Positions 23,855-32,885 of a DNA stretch of 64,000 nucleotides are shown piece after piece. The stretch is taken from positions 1,860,001-1,924,000 of the forward strand of contig OZ253954.1 in NCBI GenBank assembly GCA_965267405.1, written 5' to 3'. Source of the stretch: JAPPOI01 sp028818055. GTDB taxonomy: Bacteria; Pseudomonadota; Alphaproteobacteria; Rhodobacterales; Rhodobacteraceae. Under the pieces are notes generated by a model. It was not told the origin of the DNA and ran no database searches. It was given only the letters and a program-made list of their open reading frames with translations. Both the position numbers and the translations under genes were made by a program. The stretch's first letter is position 1, and each line of letters begins with the position of its first letter.

Positions 23855-26680
23855 TCATTGGTCTTTTGCCCGTTCCGCCCCTGCAACGATTGCGTCGCGA
23901 AGCTTCTTTTCCAGTGTTTTTTGCTTCGAGGCGGCGTGGAATTTCAAGCCGAACATGTCTTTGACGTAGAAAGTATCAACGACCTGTTCGCCATATGTCG
24001 CAATTACCGCACTCGCGATATAGACGTTCGCTTCGGCCATCGTGCGCGTCAGGTCATAAAGAAGGCCCGGACGGTCGCGCGTGTCGACTTCGATAATCGT
24101 GTAGATATCGGACCCTTCGTTGTCGAAACTGATCGAAGTTGGAACATTGAATGCCTTTTCCCGCTTCTTCAGCTTGTCGCGATCTACGAGTGACCGGCGT
24201 GGCAAAACCTCGCCGTGCAGCGTCCGTTCGATGGTTTGGCGCAATCGCGGCAGGCGATCGGCATCATACGGATGACCGTCCGCGTCTTGCACCCAGAATG
24301 CCGCCGTCGCATAGCCATCCGACGAGGTGTAGCTGCGTGCATCGACCACGTTCGCACCGACAAGCGCCAACGCGCCGGCAAGGCGAGCGAAGATGCCTGG
24401 GTGGTCGGCAAGCGCGAAACAAATGCGTGTTGCATCCCGATCTTCATCGGGGCGAAGTTCCATCCGCACTTCATCATCCGAGATGTCGCGCAGCAAGTTT
24501 GCGAACAACAGATGCGCGTCCGTCCGCAATCCTTGCCAGTACGCCGGATAATGGCGTGATGTTTCGTGGCGAAGATCCTTGGTTTCCCAGTTCGAAAGGG
24601 CTTCGCGCAGTGCCTTTTTGGCCGAACTGGTCGCGGTGTCGCGATTGACGGCTTCCAGCCCATGCTCCAACGCGTCCGCCGTTTTCGCATAAAGATCGCG
24701 AAGCAACTGGGCTTTCCAATTGTTCCAGACACCTGGGCCGACGCCGCGAATATCGCAGACCGTCAGAACCGTAAGCAGATCCAATCGTTTCTTCGTCTGT
24801 ACGGCTTTCGCAAAATCGCGAACCGTTCGTGGTTCCGAAATATCGCGCTTCTGAGCCATATCGGACATCAGAAGGTGGTAACGAACCAGCCATTCCACTG
24901 TTTCAGCCTCGTCAGGTTTCAACCCAAGCCGTGGCGCGACCTTTCGGGCAATCTGAGCGCCGAGAATAGAATGATCTTCGGGCCGTCCTTTGCCGATATC
25001 GTGCAGGAAGAGTGCAGAATATAGAACTTTGCGGTTCACGCCTTCTTTTAGGATTCCGCTGGCTACAGGCAATTCTTCGACCAACTCTTCACGCTCGATC
25101 TGAGCGAGTGTCGAGATGCACTGGATCGTATGCTCGTCCACTGTGTAGCTGTGGTACATATTGAACTGCATCATTGCGACGACGGGTGCGAACTCGGGAA
25201 CGAAGGCCGCAAGGACACCCAGTTCGTTCATTCGACGCAACGCGCGCTCTGGGTTGCCGCGCTTTAACAGCAGATCAAGGAAAATGCGGTTCGCTTCGGG
25301 CGACGCACGCATCTCATCATCAATCATATCGAGATTGGCTGAAACCAACCGCATCGCATCCGGGTGAATCAAATATCCAGTGCGAAGCGCTTCATCGAAT
25401 ATCCGCAACAAGTTGAGCTTGTCTTTGAGAAACGGCTTCTGTCGTGTGACGGTCAGGCGGTTCTGTTTGATAGTGTATTCCGGCGCAACTTTCCTGCGGC
25501 GACGGAAAAAGGTGGCCAGAGAAGGCGCTTTCTTGACGTGTTTGGCTTCGAGCGCCGTCAAAAAGATGCGGGTCAACTCTCCAACCTTGGTCGCTTGTCG
25601 GAAGAAATCCTGCATGAAAAACTCAACAGCACGACGACCGTCGTGGTCGGAATAGCCCATGCGTTCTGCCACTTCGACCTGCATGTCGAAGGTCAATTGG
25701 TCCATGGCGCGTCCAGCCACGAGATGCATGTGCGATCGTACCGCCATCAAAAAGTTTTCGGCATCGACAAACCCGTCGAACTCGTCGGCGCGCAAAAGAC
25801 CAAGGCGCACCAAATCTGCAGCGTCGGATACACCGTGGATGTACTTGCCGATCCAGAACAGAGTCTGAAGGTCGCGCAGACCGCCTTTGCCTTCTTTTAC
25901 ATTTGGCTCGACCATGTAGCGCTGGCCACCCTGCTTGCGGTGGCGTTCTGTGCGTTCTTTCAACTTGGCCTCGATGAAATCGGATTCGCTGCCCTTGAAG
26001 AGTTCAACTTGCAGCTTTTGGTTCAGTTCGTCGGCCAGTTCAGCGTTTCCAGCAAGGAAGCGATTTTCCAATAACGCGGTTCGAATGGTGTAGTCTTCTC
26101 GACCCAACCGCAGGCAGTCTTTGATCGAGCGGCTGGAATGTCCGACTTTCAGGTGCAGATCCCAGAACATGTAAAGCATGCTCTCGATCAGACTTTCCGC
26201 CCATGGTGTGACTTTCCACGGCATCAGGAAAAGCAGATCCACGTCGGAGAACGGAGCCATTTCGCCCCTGCCATATCCGCCAACTGCCAGCACGGCCAAC
26301 CGTTCTCCATCGGTGGGGGTTGGGTTGGGGTGCAGTCTTTCCTGAGCAACCCGCAGTACGGTTTGCACGACCTGATCGGTCAAATACGCGTAGCTCATGA
26401 CGACAGGCCGCGCGGCGTGGGGATTGCGCGTGAAAGCGTCGGCGATAACGGTGCGCCCGGTTTTTAATGCATCTCGCAAGATTGCAACCGTTTCGCGGCG
26501 AACGTCCTGGCTGGAAGAACCCTCGGGACAAGCCGATAGGATCGAAGCCCAAATCGCGTCGACGTCAAAGATATCACGCGCAGGAACGATCAAGGCCGAG
26601 GGATCGCCCCCGGCCTTGGCGTTCAAACTGTCGGCTAACTCAGAATCCGGCGCCGCCAAAGCTTGTTGGTGAGGGGTCAA
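23855..26680 (-). CDS. glnD: [Protein-PII] uridylyltransferase/uridylyl-removing enzyme
   Basis: Nitrogen sensor that uridylylates PII proteins when glutamine is low and removes UMP when it is high. 941 residues, family length. The nucleotidyltransferase motif GGYGRGEMAPFSDVDLLF is at about 133-150, the HD hydrolase motif LHDIGKG at about 558, and two ACT domains fill the C-terminus (about 720-930). The TTG start at 26680 is supported by AGGTGG seven bases upstream, although it lies 41 bp inside the preceding lipoprotein gene. Gene order lipoprotein-glnD-murJ suggests one transcript. Confidence 0.96.
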   Translation of the reverse strand: MTPHQQALAAPDSELADSLNAKAGGDPSALIVPARDIFDVDAIWASILSACPEGSSSQDVRRETVAILRDALKTGRTVIADAFTRNPHAARPVVMSYAYLTDQVVQTVLRVAQERLHPNPTPTDGERLAVLAVGGYGRGEMAPFSDVDLLFLMPWKVTPWAESLIESMLYMFWDLHLKVGHSSRSIKDCLRLGREDYTIRTALLENRFLAGNAELADELNQKLQVELFKGSESDFIEAKLKERTERHRKQGGQRYMVEPNVKEGKGGLRDLQTLFWIGKYIHGVSDAADLVRLGLLRADEFDGFVDAENFLMAVRSHMHLVAGRAMDQLTFDMQVEVAERMGYSDHDGRRAVEFFMQDFFRQATKVGELTRIFLTALEAKHVKKAPSLATFFRRRRKVAPEYTIKQNRLTVTRQKPFLKDKLNLLRIFDEALRTGYLIHPDAMRLVSANLDMIDDEMRASPEANRIFLDLLLKRGNPERALRRMNELGVLAAFVPEFAPVVAMMQFNMYHSYTVDEHTIQCISTLAQIEREELVEELPVASGILKEGVNRKVLYSALFLHDIGKGRPEDHSILGAQIARKVAPRLGLKPDEAETVEWLVRYHLLMSDMAQKRDISEPRTVRDFAKAVQTKKRLDLLTVLTVCDIRGVGPGVWNNWKAQLLRDLYAKTADALEHGLEAVNRDTATSSAKKALREALSNWETKDLRHETSRHYPAYWQGLRTDAHLLFANLLRDISDDEVRMELRPDEDRDATRICFALADHPGIFARLAGALALVGANVVDARSYTSSDGYATAAFWVQDADGHPYDADRLPRLRQTIERTLHGEVLPRRSLVDRDKLKKREKAFNVPTSISFDNEGSDIYTIIEVDTRDRPGLLYDLTRTMAEANVYIASAVIATYGEQVVDTFYVKDMFGLKFHAASKQKTLEKKLRDAIVAGAERAKDQ

Positions 26681-27803
26681 TGACTACCACCTGATTGTTT
26701 TGAATTTGTGCGACTGCAAGGCCGCGTTGGTTGGTTCCGTTCGGGAAGAAGCGGAAGGGCCCGTACACGCCTGCAAAGCCTTGGCCTTGGGTAAGCGCTG
26801 TTGATCCCAGCGCGTCTGCATTGCCTTGTGCCACAAGCGCACCGACGGCTGCAATTCCGTCATATGCCAGACCTGCGACAGGGCTTGGAAGCGTGCCGAA
26901 CGCGGCTTGGTAGCGTGCGTTGAACCGGTTTGACATGTCCGGTGAAGGCGTAGCGAACCATGCACCTTGGAGACCCTTCAGTGACAGGGCGCTGGACGGA
27001 ATGTCGAGCCGCTGCAAGCCGATGAATTGAGCGGTTTCTGCGTCAATTCCATTTTCTGGCAGCAGATCGGCAAGAAACGGCAAAGCGCCTGTCGTGCCGG
27101 ATGTGACGAAAACTGTTGCCGCGCCGGTGTCACGCACGCCGGAAGCGATGTTTGGAATTTCGTTGATCACACCCTGTTGCGACAGCGGGAATGAGGAAAC
27201 ACCAGCCAAACTGCCACCGTTTGCAAGTAGAGCTCGTTGGATCGAGTCGCGCCCAAGCTCTTCTGCGGCATCCTGTGCGTGCACAATGTAGATCGATCCC
27301 TTGCCCTGCCGCACAGCGTAGTTGACCAAGCGATCCGCGCTGTTTTGAAAGGTGTTGCCCAGCAGGAATACATTTCCGCCCGCCACTGCGGGGTTATTCG
27401 AGAAAGTCAGGACATTCACACCGCGCTGGGCGGCCACCTGGCCTGCAGCCGCAGCCGCTTCCCCAAAGAGTGGCCCAATGAATATCTTGGCGCCTTCATC
27501 AATCGCATCTGCAGCGGCAAGTGACGCTCCTTCAGCGGTGCCACCTGTGTCGTAAATCCGCAAATCAATATCGACAGTTTGGAGGTCGCTCACAGCCAGC
27601 CGAGCAGCATTCTCAAGTGAAATTGCAAGCTCTGCTCCGTTTGGTGAACTTGATGGTACCAACAAGGCAACTGGAACAGCCCGTGATGTGTTGATCAGCG
27701 GACCACCGCCAATTTGCATGTCACATCCGGCAAGAAAGGCAGCGGCAAACACAGCGGTTAGTCTGGTGAATAACTTCCGACGAAACGCCAAAAACGCGAA
27801 CAT
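26640..27803 (-). CDS. Penicillin-binding protein activator-like lipoprotein (LppC/Leu-Ile-Val-binding fold)
   Basis: 387 residues from the ATG at 27803 (AAAGG upstream). Lipoprotein signal with lipobox LAGC (Cys at about residue 26), followed by a type I periplasmic-binding fold: VALLVPSSSPNGAELA, then IYDTGGTAEGA and FIGPLFGEAA. This matches the LppC/LpoA-like family placed in Rhodobacteraceae next to rsmI and yraN, as here. In gammaproteobacteria LpoA activates a penicillin-binding protein; the alphaproteobacterial role is inferred. It is divergent from rsmI. Confidence 0.86.
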   Translation of the reverse strand: MFAFLAFRRKLFTRLTAVFAAAFLAGCDMQIGGGPLINTSRAVPVALLVPSSSPNGAELAISLENAARLAVSDLQTVDIDLRIYDTGGTAEGASLAAADAIDEGAKIFIGPLFGEAAAAAGQVAAQRGVNVLTFSNNPAVAGGNVFLLGNTFQNSADRLVNYAVRQGKGSIYIVHAQDAAEELGRDSIQRALLANGGSLAGVSSFPLSQQGVINEIPNIASGVRDTGAATVFVTSGTTGALPFLADLLPENGIDAETAQFIGLQRLDIPSSALSLKGLQGAWFATPSPDMSNRFNARYQAAFGTLPSPVAGLAYDGIAAVGALVAQGNADALGSTALTQGQGFAGVYGPFRFFPNGTNQRGLAVAQIQNNQVVVIDPSPTSFGGAGF

Positions 27804-27886
27804 TGAGCAACCTTTCATTCCGGCAATGGACCCGATTGAGAACCTATGCATAATCCTCAGGCAAGTAAATCGCGGAGCAGTGCCAG

Positions 27887-28744
27887 ATGCCTTCAATTGA
27901 CGAAACTCCGCTTGCTCCCGGACTTTACTTTGTTTCCGTGCCAATCGGTCATGCACGCGATATCACTCTTCGTGCGCTTGATGTTCTGGCGGCAGCTGAC
28001 GTTCTTGTTGCCGAAGATACGCGTTCACTGCGCAAGCTAATGGATATCCACGGTATCGCACTGAACGGTCGACGCGTTCTTGCGTATCACGACCACAATG
28101 GCCCTCAGATGAGACCCAAAATCATGTCTGAGCTAAAGGACGGTAGATCCGTGGCATACGCCTCGGAAGCCGGTACGCCACTCATCGCCGATCCGGGGTT
28201 TGTTTTGGGGCGTGCTGCAGTTGAAGCCGAGCATACCGTGTACCCGGTCCCGGGTGCATCTGCGGTGCTTGCGGCGCTGACAGCTTCGGCCCTCCCAACG
28301 GACATGTTTCTCTTCGCGGGGTTTGCACCGGCCGCAAAAGGTGCGCGCAGCAAGTTTCTGGAAGACCTTGGTTCGGTTCCCGCCACACTTGTTTTCTACG
28401 AAAGTCCGAAGCGACTGAATGCGTTTCTGCAATCCGCTCAGGAGGCTTTGGGTGATGACCGTCAGGTATCTGTCTGTCGCGAACTCACAAAAAAGTTTGA
28501 AGAAATCCGTCGTGGTACATTCTCCGAATTGTTGGAGCACTTTGATGCTAACCCGCCGCGAGGCGAAATTGTCATTTGCGTTGCAAAGGGCAGTGTTGCT
28601 GTCGATCCAGAGCAAGTTGAAGCTGCACTTCGGGAAGCGCTACAGACGATGAAGCTCAAGGCGGCTGCGAACTCAGTGGCGGAAACGTTCGGACTTTCCA
28701 AAAGGGACGTCTATCAGATGGGTTTGGAATTGGGTCGAGATTAA
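27887..28744 (+). CDS. rsmI: 16S rRNA (cytidine(1402)-2'-O)-methyltransferase
   Basis: Methylates the ribose of C1402 in 16S rRNA, near the decoding centre. 285 residues of the tetrapyrrole-methylase fold: LYFVSVPIGHARDITLRAL at the N-terminus, VAEDTR (about 41-46), SEAGTPLIADPG (about 91-102), PVPGASAVLAAL (about 117-128) and FYESPKR (about 164-170). The yraN gene follows, an arrangement seen in many proteobacteria. Confidence 0.97.
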   Translation: MPSIDETPLAPGLYFVSVPIGHARDITLRALDVLAAADVLVAEDTRSLRKLMDIHGIALNGRRVLAYHDHNGPQMRPKIMSELKDGRSVAYASEAGTPLIADPGFVLGRAAVEAEHTVYPVPGASAVLAALTASALPTDMFLFAGFAPAAKGARSKFLEDLGSVPATLVFYESPKRLNAFLQSAQEALGDDRQVSVCRELTKKFEEIRRGTFSELLEHFDANPPRGEIVICVAKGSVAVDPEQVEAALREALQTMKLKAAANSVAETFGLSKRDVYQMGLELGRD

Positions 28745-28778
28745 CTTGCCGGAAACACACGACGAATAATCTGTCCGG

Positions 28779-29141
28779 ATGAACTGTCATGCTCAGGGAA
28801 AAACCAACTATCACAATGGCCTAGCTGCCGAAGACTGCGTCGAAAGAGTATACTGTGAACGTGATGCTGCGTTGCTCGCAAGAAGGTGGCGGGGGACAGC
28901 TGGTGAAATCGATCTGGTCTTCAGGCAACGTGGCACGCTCATTTTTGTTGAGGTGAAATTGGCTGCTACTTGCGCATCTGCGGCCACCCGTCTGAGCGCG
29001 AGGCAACTGGATCGCGTAATGCAGACAGCGGAAGAATTCGCTCTCACTCAGGGTTCACATCGGGATTTGGACCTGCGCATCGATCTGGCGGCGGTAAATA
29101 AACATGGCCGGGTCGAGATCCACGAAAACATCTCGGTGTGA
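28779..29141 (+). CDS. YraN family protein (UPF0102)
   Basis: 120 residues with a PD-(D/E)XK nuclease-like core: GLAAEDCVERVY, then ARRWRGTAGEIDLVFRQRGTLIFVEVK (about 36-62), with Asp, Glu-Val-Lys in the right order. This is the YraN/UPF0102 family, whose physiological substrate is not settled (Holliday-junction-type or damaged DNA is suspected). It follows rsmI by 34 bp and is probably cotranscribed. Confidence 0.9.
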   Translation: MNCHAQGKTNYHNGLAAEDCVERVYCERDAALLARRWRGTAGEIDLVFRQRGTLIFVEVKLAATCASAATRLSARQLDRVMQTAEEFALTQGSHRDLDLRIDLAAVNKHGRVEIHENISV

Positions 29142-29233
29142 CGTGCGCACAGACAAAGTTTGATTGCTGCACATTGAAGACCGGCTTCGGATCGGCCAAA
29201 TAGTCTGAGCGACAACCGAGTGAGGTCAGCCCA

Positions 29234-30172
29234 ATGCGTGTGGCAATCCAGATGGACCCAATTGGTCCAATAGATATAGATGCGGACTCAACCTTCCGCA
29301 TAGCAGAGGAAGCGCAGGCGCGTGGCGACGAATTGTTCTACTATACTCCCGACAAATTAAGTTGGGACGAGAACAAAGTTCGCGCAACTGGATGGCCTCT
29401 GACCGTCCGTCGCGAAAAAGGCAACCATTACTCACTTGGCGATTTGGTTACCGTCGATCTTGCCGATTTTGATGTCGTCTGGCTGCGTCAGGATCCGCCA
29501 TTCGACATGGGATACATTACGACGACTCATATTCTCGAGATGTTGCCCGCCACTACCCAAGTCGTGAATGACCCGTTTTGGGTGCGAAACTATCCAGAGA
29601 AACTGCTGGTGCTTCAGTTCCCGGAATTGACCCCAGCCACCACCATCGCCAGAGACCTAGATACGATACGTGCGTTTCGTCAGCGTCACGGTGACATGAT
29701 ACTGAAGCCACTTTACGGAAACGGTGGTGCCGGCGTTTTCAATCTGACACCCGAAGATCGGAACTTGGTGAGCTTGCACGAGATGTTCATCGAACGAAAT
29801 CGCGAACCTCTTATTGCACAGGCGTTCGTTCCCGATGTCTCGAACGGCGACAAACGGATTATCCTTGTCGATGGAATGCCTGTTGGAGCGATCAACCGTG
29901 TGCCACCGGCAGGAGAAACCCGGTCAAACCTCCACGTTGGCGGACGGGCCGAGAAGATCGGTCTGACCGCACGTGATCAGGAAATTTGCGCAGCGATTGG
30001 ACCGCTTTTGCGCGAAAAGGGCCAGGTTTTCGTCGGGATCGATGTGATTGGCGACTATCTGACCGAGATCAACGTCACCTCACCAACCGGCATTCAAGAG
30101 CTGGAACGCTTCGATGACATTAACGTGGCAGGTGCCATTTGGGATGCGATCGAGGCGCGCCGCACGCGCTAA
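29234..30172 (+). CDS. gshB: Glutathione synthetase
   Basis: ATP-grasp enzyme joining gamma-glutamylcysteine and glycine. 312 residues, family length. N-terminal MRVAIQMDPIGPIDIDADSTF is the prokaryotic GSH-synthetase signature; ATP-grasp segments KPLYGNGGAGVF (about 157-168) and the metal site EINVTSPTG (about 279-287) are present. Stop codons of gshB and the convergent comM overlap by 4 nt. Confidence 0.97.
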   Translation: MRVAIQMDPIGPIDIDADSTFRIAEEAQARGDELFYYTPDKLSWDENKVRATGWPLTVRREKGNHYSLGDLVTVDLADFDVVWLRQDPPFDMGYITTTHILEMLPATTQVVNDPFWVRNYPEKLLVLQFPELTPATTIARDLDTIRAFRQRHGDMILKPLYGNGGAGVFNLTPEDRNLVSLHEMFIERNREPLIAQAFVPDVSNGDKRIILVDGMPVGAINRVPPAGETRSNLHVGGRAEKIGLTARDQEICAAIGPLLREKGQVFVGIDVIGDYLTEINVTSPTGIQELERFDDINVAGAIWDAIEARRTR

Positions 30173-31683
30173 CCCGAAGAAGCTGAAAGACGAAAACTGA
30201 GCGCTTCTGCGATGTGCTGACGTTCGACGGTTTTGCTCTCGGCGAGATCTGCGATCGTTCGCGCCACTCGAAGAACACGATGGTAACCGCGAGCCGACAG
30301 ACCAATGCGCTCGGCTGCCTGCTTTAAAAGGACTCGGCCGGCGGTATCGGGTGCCGCAATTTCGGTCAGCAGTGTGCCTGACGCGTCCGCATTGGTTCGG
30401 ACAGACGGATGTTCTGCGTATCGATCGGTCTGTCGCTGGCGCGCAGCCGCCACGCGTTTTGAGACGTCAGACGACTGCTCGTTTCCGCGGTCCGGCAAAT
30501 CGAGGTCAGCGAATGCCACCGGGGGAACCTCAACTCGTAAATCAAATCGGTCCATCAATGGGCCGGAAATCCGGCCCATGTAATCATCCCCACAACCCGG
30601 TGCCCGGTTGCATGCGCGCCCGGCGTCGAAAAGATGCCCGCAACGGCATGGGTTTGCCGCTGCGACCAACATGAAGCGGCAAGGGTACTGAACGTGGGCA
30701 TTCGCGCGGGCAACCGTGACGTCTCCTGTCTCAATAGGCTGGCGTAGTGTCTCAAGAACTCCGCGCGGAAACTCTGGAAATTCATCCATGAACAAGACAC
30801 CGTTGTGAGCCAAGCTGATTTCGCCCGGCAGCGCGCCTTTGCCGCCACCGACGATGGCCGCCATGGATGCCGTGTGATGTGGCGCGCGATAGGGACGATG
30901 CCGTGATATCCCCCCAGAGGCGATCATGCCCGCACGGGAGTGGACGAGTGACGTTTCCAGCGCTTCGGTTGGCGTCAATTCGGGTAAAAGCCCTGGTAAA
31001 CGGGCCGCCAACATCGATTTCCCGCTTCCTGGCGATCCGACCAACAAAAGGTGATGTCGGCCTGCTGCAGAAATCTCAAGCGCGCGCTTTGCGCGTTCCT
31101 GTCCCTTTACATCTGCAAGATCGGGGCACGCGGGCGGCTCACTCAGTTCCCCGGCCTCAGACAATGCGATTGTTCGCGTTCCCGTCAAATGTGCCACTGC
31201 ATCGGCCAAACTGGTTGCGGCGACGACGCCCGTTTCTGTGACCCATGCAGCCTCGGCTCCTGATCCTTCGGGGCACAAAAGTTTGCGTTGCGCCTCGGCG
31301 GCGGCCAATGCTGCTGGAAGTGCCCCGGCCACTGGCACGAGCGCTCCATCGAGAGACAGTTCACCAAGTGCAACGAAATCTTCGACCAGTTCTGCAGGTA
31401 TGATTTCGATAGCAGCAAGCAGTGCTAAAGCAATTGGTAGGTCGAAGTATGAGCCTTCCTTTGGCAAGTCTGCGGGCGAAAGGTTCACTGTTATCCGCTT
31501 TGACGGCAATGCGATCGACATCGCAGTCAGTGCGGCGCGAATGCGATCCCGCGCCTCTGAAACTGCCTTGTCCGGTAACCCAACGATCGAAAATCCCGGA
31601 AGTCCTGGAGCAAGCGCACACTGGACTTCGACCAGCTGCGCCTCGATGCCCTCAAAGGCGACTGTATAGCTTTTTGCGACCAT
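30169..31683 (-). CDS. comM: YifB/ComM family Mg chelatase-like AAA+ ATPase
   Basis: 504-residue hexameric-type helicase. In naturally competent bacteria ComM promotes branch migration during integration of incoming DNA. It has an N-terminal LonC-like domain (1-170), the AAA+ module with Walker A GSPGSGKSM (about 215), Walker B LFMDEFPEF, a cysteine zinc-type insertion (NPCRCG...CNRAPGCGDDY), and a C-terminal Mg-chelatase segment (LSARGYHRVLRVARTIADL). A CtrA-type site lies 40 bp upstream; in Rhodobacter capsulatus comM belongs to the CtrA-dependent recipient functions for gene transfer agents. Confidence 0.93.
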   Translation of the reverse strand: MVAKSYTVAFEGIEAQLVEVQCALAPGLPGFSIVGLPDKAVSEARDRIRAALTAMSIALPSKRITVNLSPADLPKEGSYFDLPIALALLAAIEIIPAELVEDFVALGELSLDGALVPVAGALPAALAAAEAQRKLLCPEGSGAEAAWVTETGVVAATSLADAVAHLTGTRTIALSEAGELSEPPACPDLADVKGQERAKRALEISAAGRHHLLLVGSPGSGKSMLAARLPGLLPELTPTEALETSLVHSRAGMIASGGISRHRPYRAPHHTASMAAIVGGGKGALPGEISLAHNGVLFMDEFPEFPRGVLETLRQPIETGDVTVARANAHVQYPCRFMLVAAANPCRCGHLFDAGRACNRAPGCGDDYMGRISGPLMDRFDLRVEVPPVAFADLDLPDRGNEQSSDVSKRVAAARQRQTDRYAEHPSVRTNADASGTLLTEIAAPDTAGRVLLKQAAERIGLSARGYHRVLRVARTIADLAESKTVERQHIAEALSFRLSASSG

Positions 31684-31722
31684 TCACTTCGACAGAATTT
31701 TGGTCATCAAATGTCATCGTAG

Positions 31723-31738
31723 TTAAAGCCGGGTTAAC
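31723..31738 (+). promoter_or_regulatory. CtrA-type binding site (TTAA-N7-TTAAC) between comM and rpoH2
   Basis: TTAAAGCCGGGTTAAC matches the full consensus exactly, 40 bp before the comM start (minus strand) and 120 bp before rpoH2. Position favours control of comM. Confidence 0.6.
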
Positions 31739-31786
31739 AGTTGTGCCCACGGCCGGTTTGCTTCAAGCAATGTCGTCTGAAAACTT

Positions 31787-31792
31787 TGATCC
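31787..31792 (+). promoter_or_regulatory. Candidate ECF sigma (RpoE-type) -35 element for rpoH2
   Basis: TGATCC, the -35 hexamer of the Rhodobacter singlet-oxygen sigma factor RpoE, lies 66 bp before the rpoH2 ATG. The matching -10 is not convincing (TACCT at 18-bp spacing), so this is a partial match. In Rhodobacter sphaeroides rpoHII is a known RpoE target. Confidence 0.35.
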
Positions 31793-31857
31793 AAACTTGG
31801 CGTGGGTCCGTACCTATCAACAAAAGACAAATTCTTTGCGCTGATAGGGAGCACACA

Positions 31858-32736
31858 ATGGCCCTCGATGGCTTCAACGATCAGACTCTTACGCGTCGCG
31901 CCATGCGCGCCGAACTTCTGGATGCTGAAACCGAACTGGCCTTGGCTTACGCTTGGCGCGACGAACGCGACGAAGAGGCCCTCCACCGACTTATCAATGC
32001 ATACATGCGTCTTGCCATCTCGATGGCCTCGAAGTTCAAGCGTTACGGCGCCCCTATGAATGATCTGGTTCAGGAAGCTGGCCTCGGCCTGATGAAGGCG
32101 GCCGACAAGTTCGATCCAGATCGCGGCGTTCGGTTTTCGACATATGCGGTCTGGTGGATCAAAGCATCCATTCAGGACTATGTGATGCGAAACTGGTCAA
32201 TGGTTCGGACCGGATCGACTAGTTCGCAAAAGTCGCTGTTTTTCAACCTTCGTCGTGTTCAGGGCCGCCTCGAGCGTGAAGCCGCATCCCGTGGCGAAAT
32301 TTTGGATCGCCAGACGCTGCGCGAGATGATTTCCGATGAGGTCGGCGTGCCGCTCCATGACGTTGAAATGATGGAAGGCCGGCTTTCTGGGTCCGATTTC
32401 TCGTTGAACGCCACTCAAACGACCGACGAAGATGGGCGCGAATGGATTGACACGCTTGAAGACGAGGACGCTCAGCAGTGGGCACAGGTTGAGCGTGAAA
32501 AAGACATCGATACTTTGCGTGGCTGGCTGGTCGACGCAATGACGTCGTTGAATGACCGAGAGCAGTTTATCGTACGGGAACGCAAACTGCGTGAAGACCC
32601 TCGTACCCTTGAAAGTCTGGGCCAAGAACTGGGATTGTCCAAAGAGCGCGTACGTCAATTGGAAGCCGCGGCTTTCGGAAAGATGCGCAAAAGGCTTGAA
32701 GGTCAATCGAAGGATATGTTGGACTTCTTCGCCTAA
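31858..32736 (+). CDS. rpoH2: RNA polymerase sigma-32 factor, RpoHII type
   Basis: Heat-shock/oxidative-stress sigma factor, 292 residues from the ATG at 31858 (AGGGAG seven bases upstream). Region 2 is YMRLAISMASKFKRYGAPMNDLVQEA to YAVWWIKASIQDYVMRNWSMVR (about 45-118). The RpoH box QKSLFFNLRR follows (about 124-133), and region 4 (about 225-285) has LGLSKERVRQLE. The N-terminus MALDGF and the SMASKFKRYGAP block resemble RpoHII, which works in photooxidative stress, rather than RpoHI. RpoHI should lie elsewhere in the genome. Confidence 0.92.
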   Translation: MALDGFNDQTLTRRAMRAELLDAETELALAYAWRDERDEEALHRLINAYMRLAISMASKFKRYGAPMNDLVQEAGLGLMKAADKFDPDRGVRFSTYAVWWIKASIQDYVMRNWSMVRTGSTSSQKSLFFNLRRVQGRLEREAASRGEILDRQTLREMISDEVGVPLHDVEMMEGRLSGSDFSLNATQTTDEDGREWIDTLEDEDAQQWAQVEREKDIDTLRGWLVDAMTSLNDREQFIVRERKLREDPRTLESLGQELGLSKERVRQLEAAAFGKMRKRLEGQSKDMLDFFA

Positions 32737-32787
32737 GTTCCGCCTTCTGCCCCACTCACCAAGTAGTTTTCCCTCGGAAACCTGAAA

Positions 32788-32822
32788 AAGGGGCTGGCTG
32801 CAACGCTAGCCCCTTGTTTGTT
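32788..32822 (+). terminator. Rho-independent terminator of rpoH2
   Basis: An 11-bp stem (32788-32798 with 32805-32815, one G-T pair), loop TGCAAC, followed by TTGTTTGTT. It lies 50 bp after the rpoH2 stop. Confidence 0.8.
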
Positions 32823-32885
32823 CGTGCTCTCTTGTACAGGTCGGTCGCCACACCTAAACCTATGGGGTCAGGAAAGGTGTGGCTC

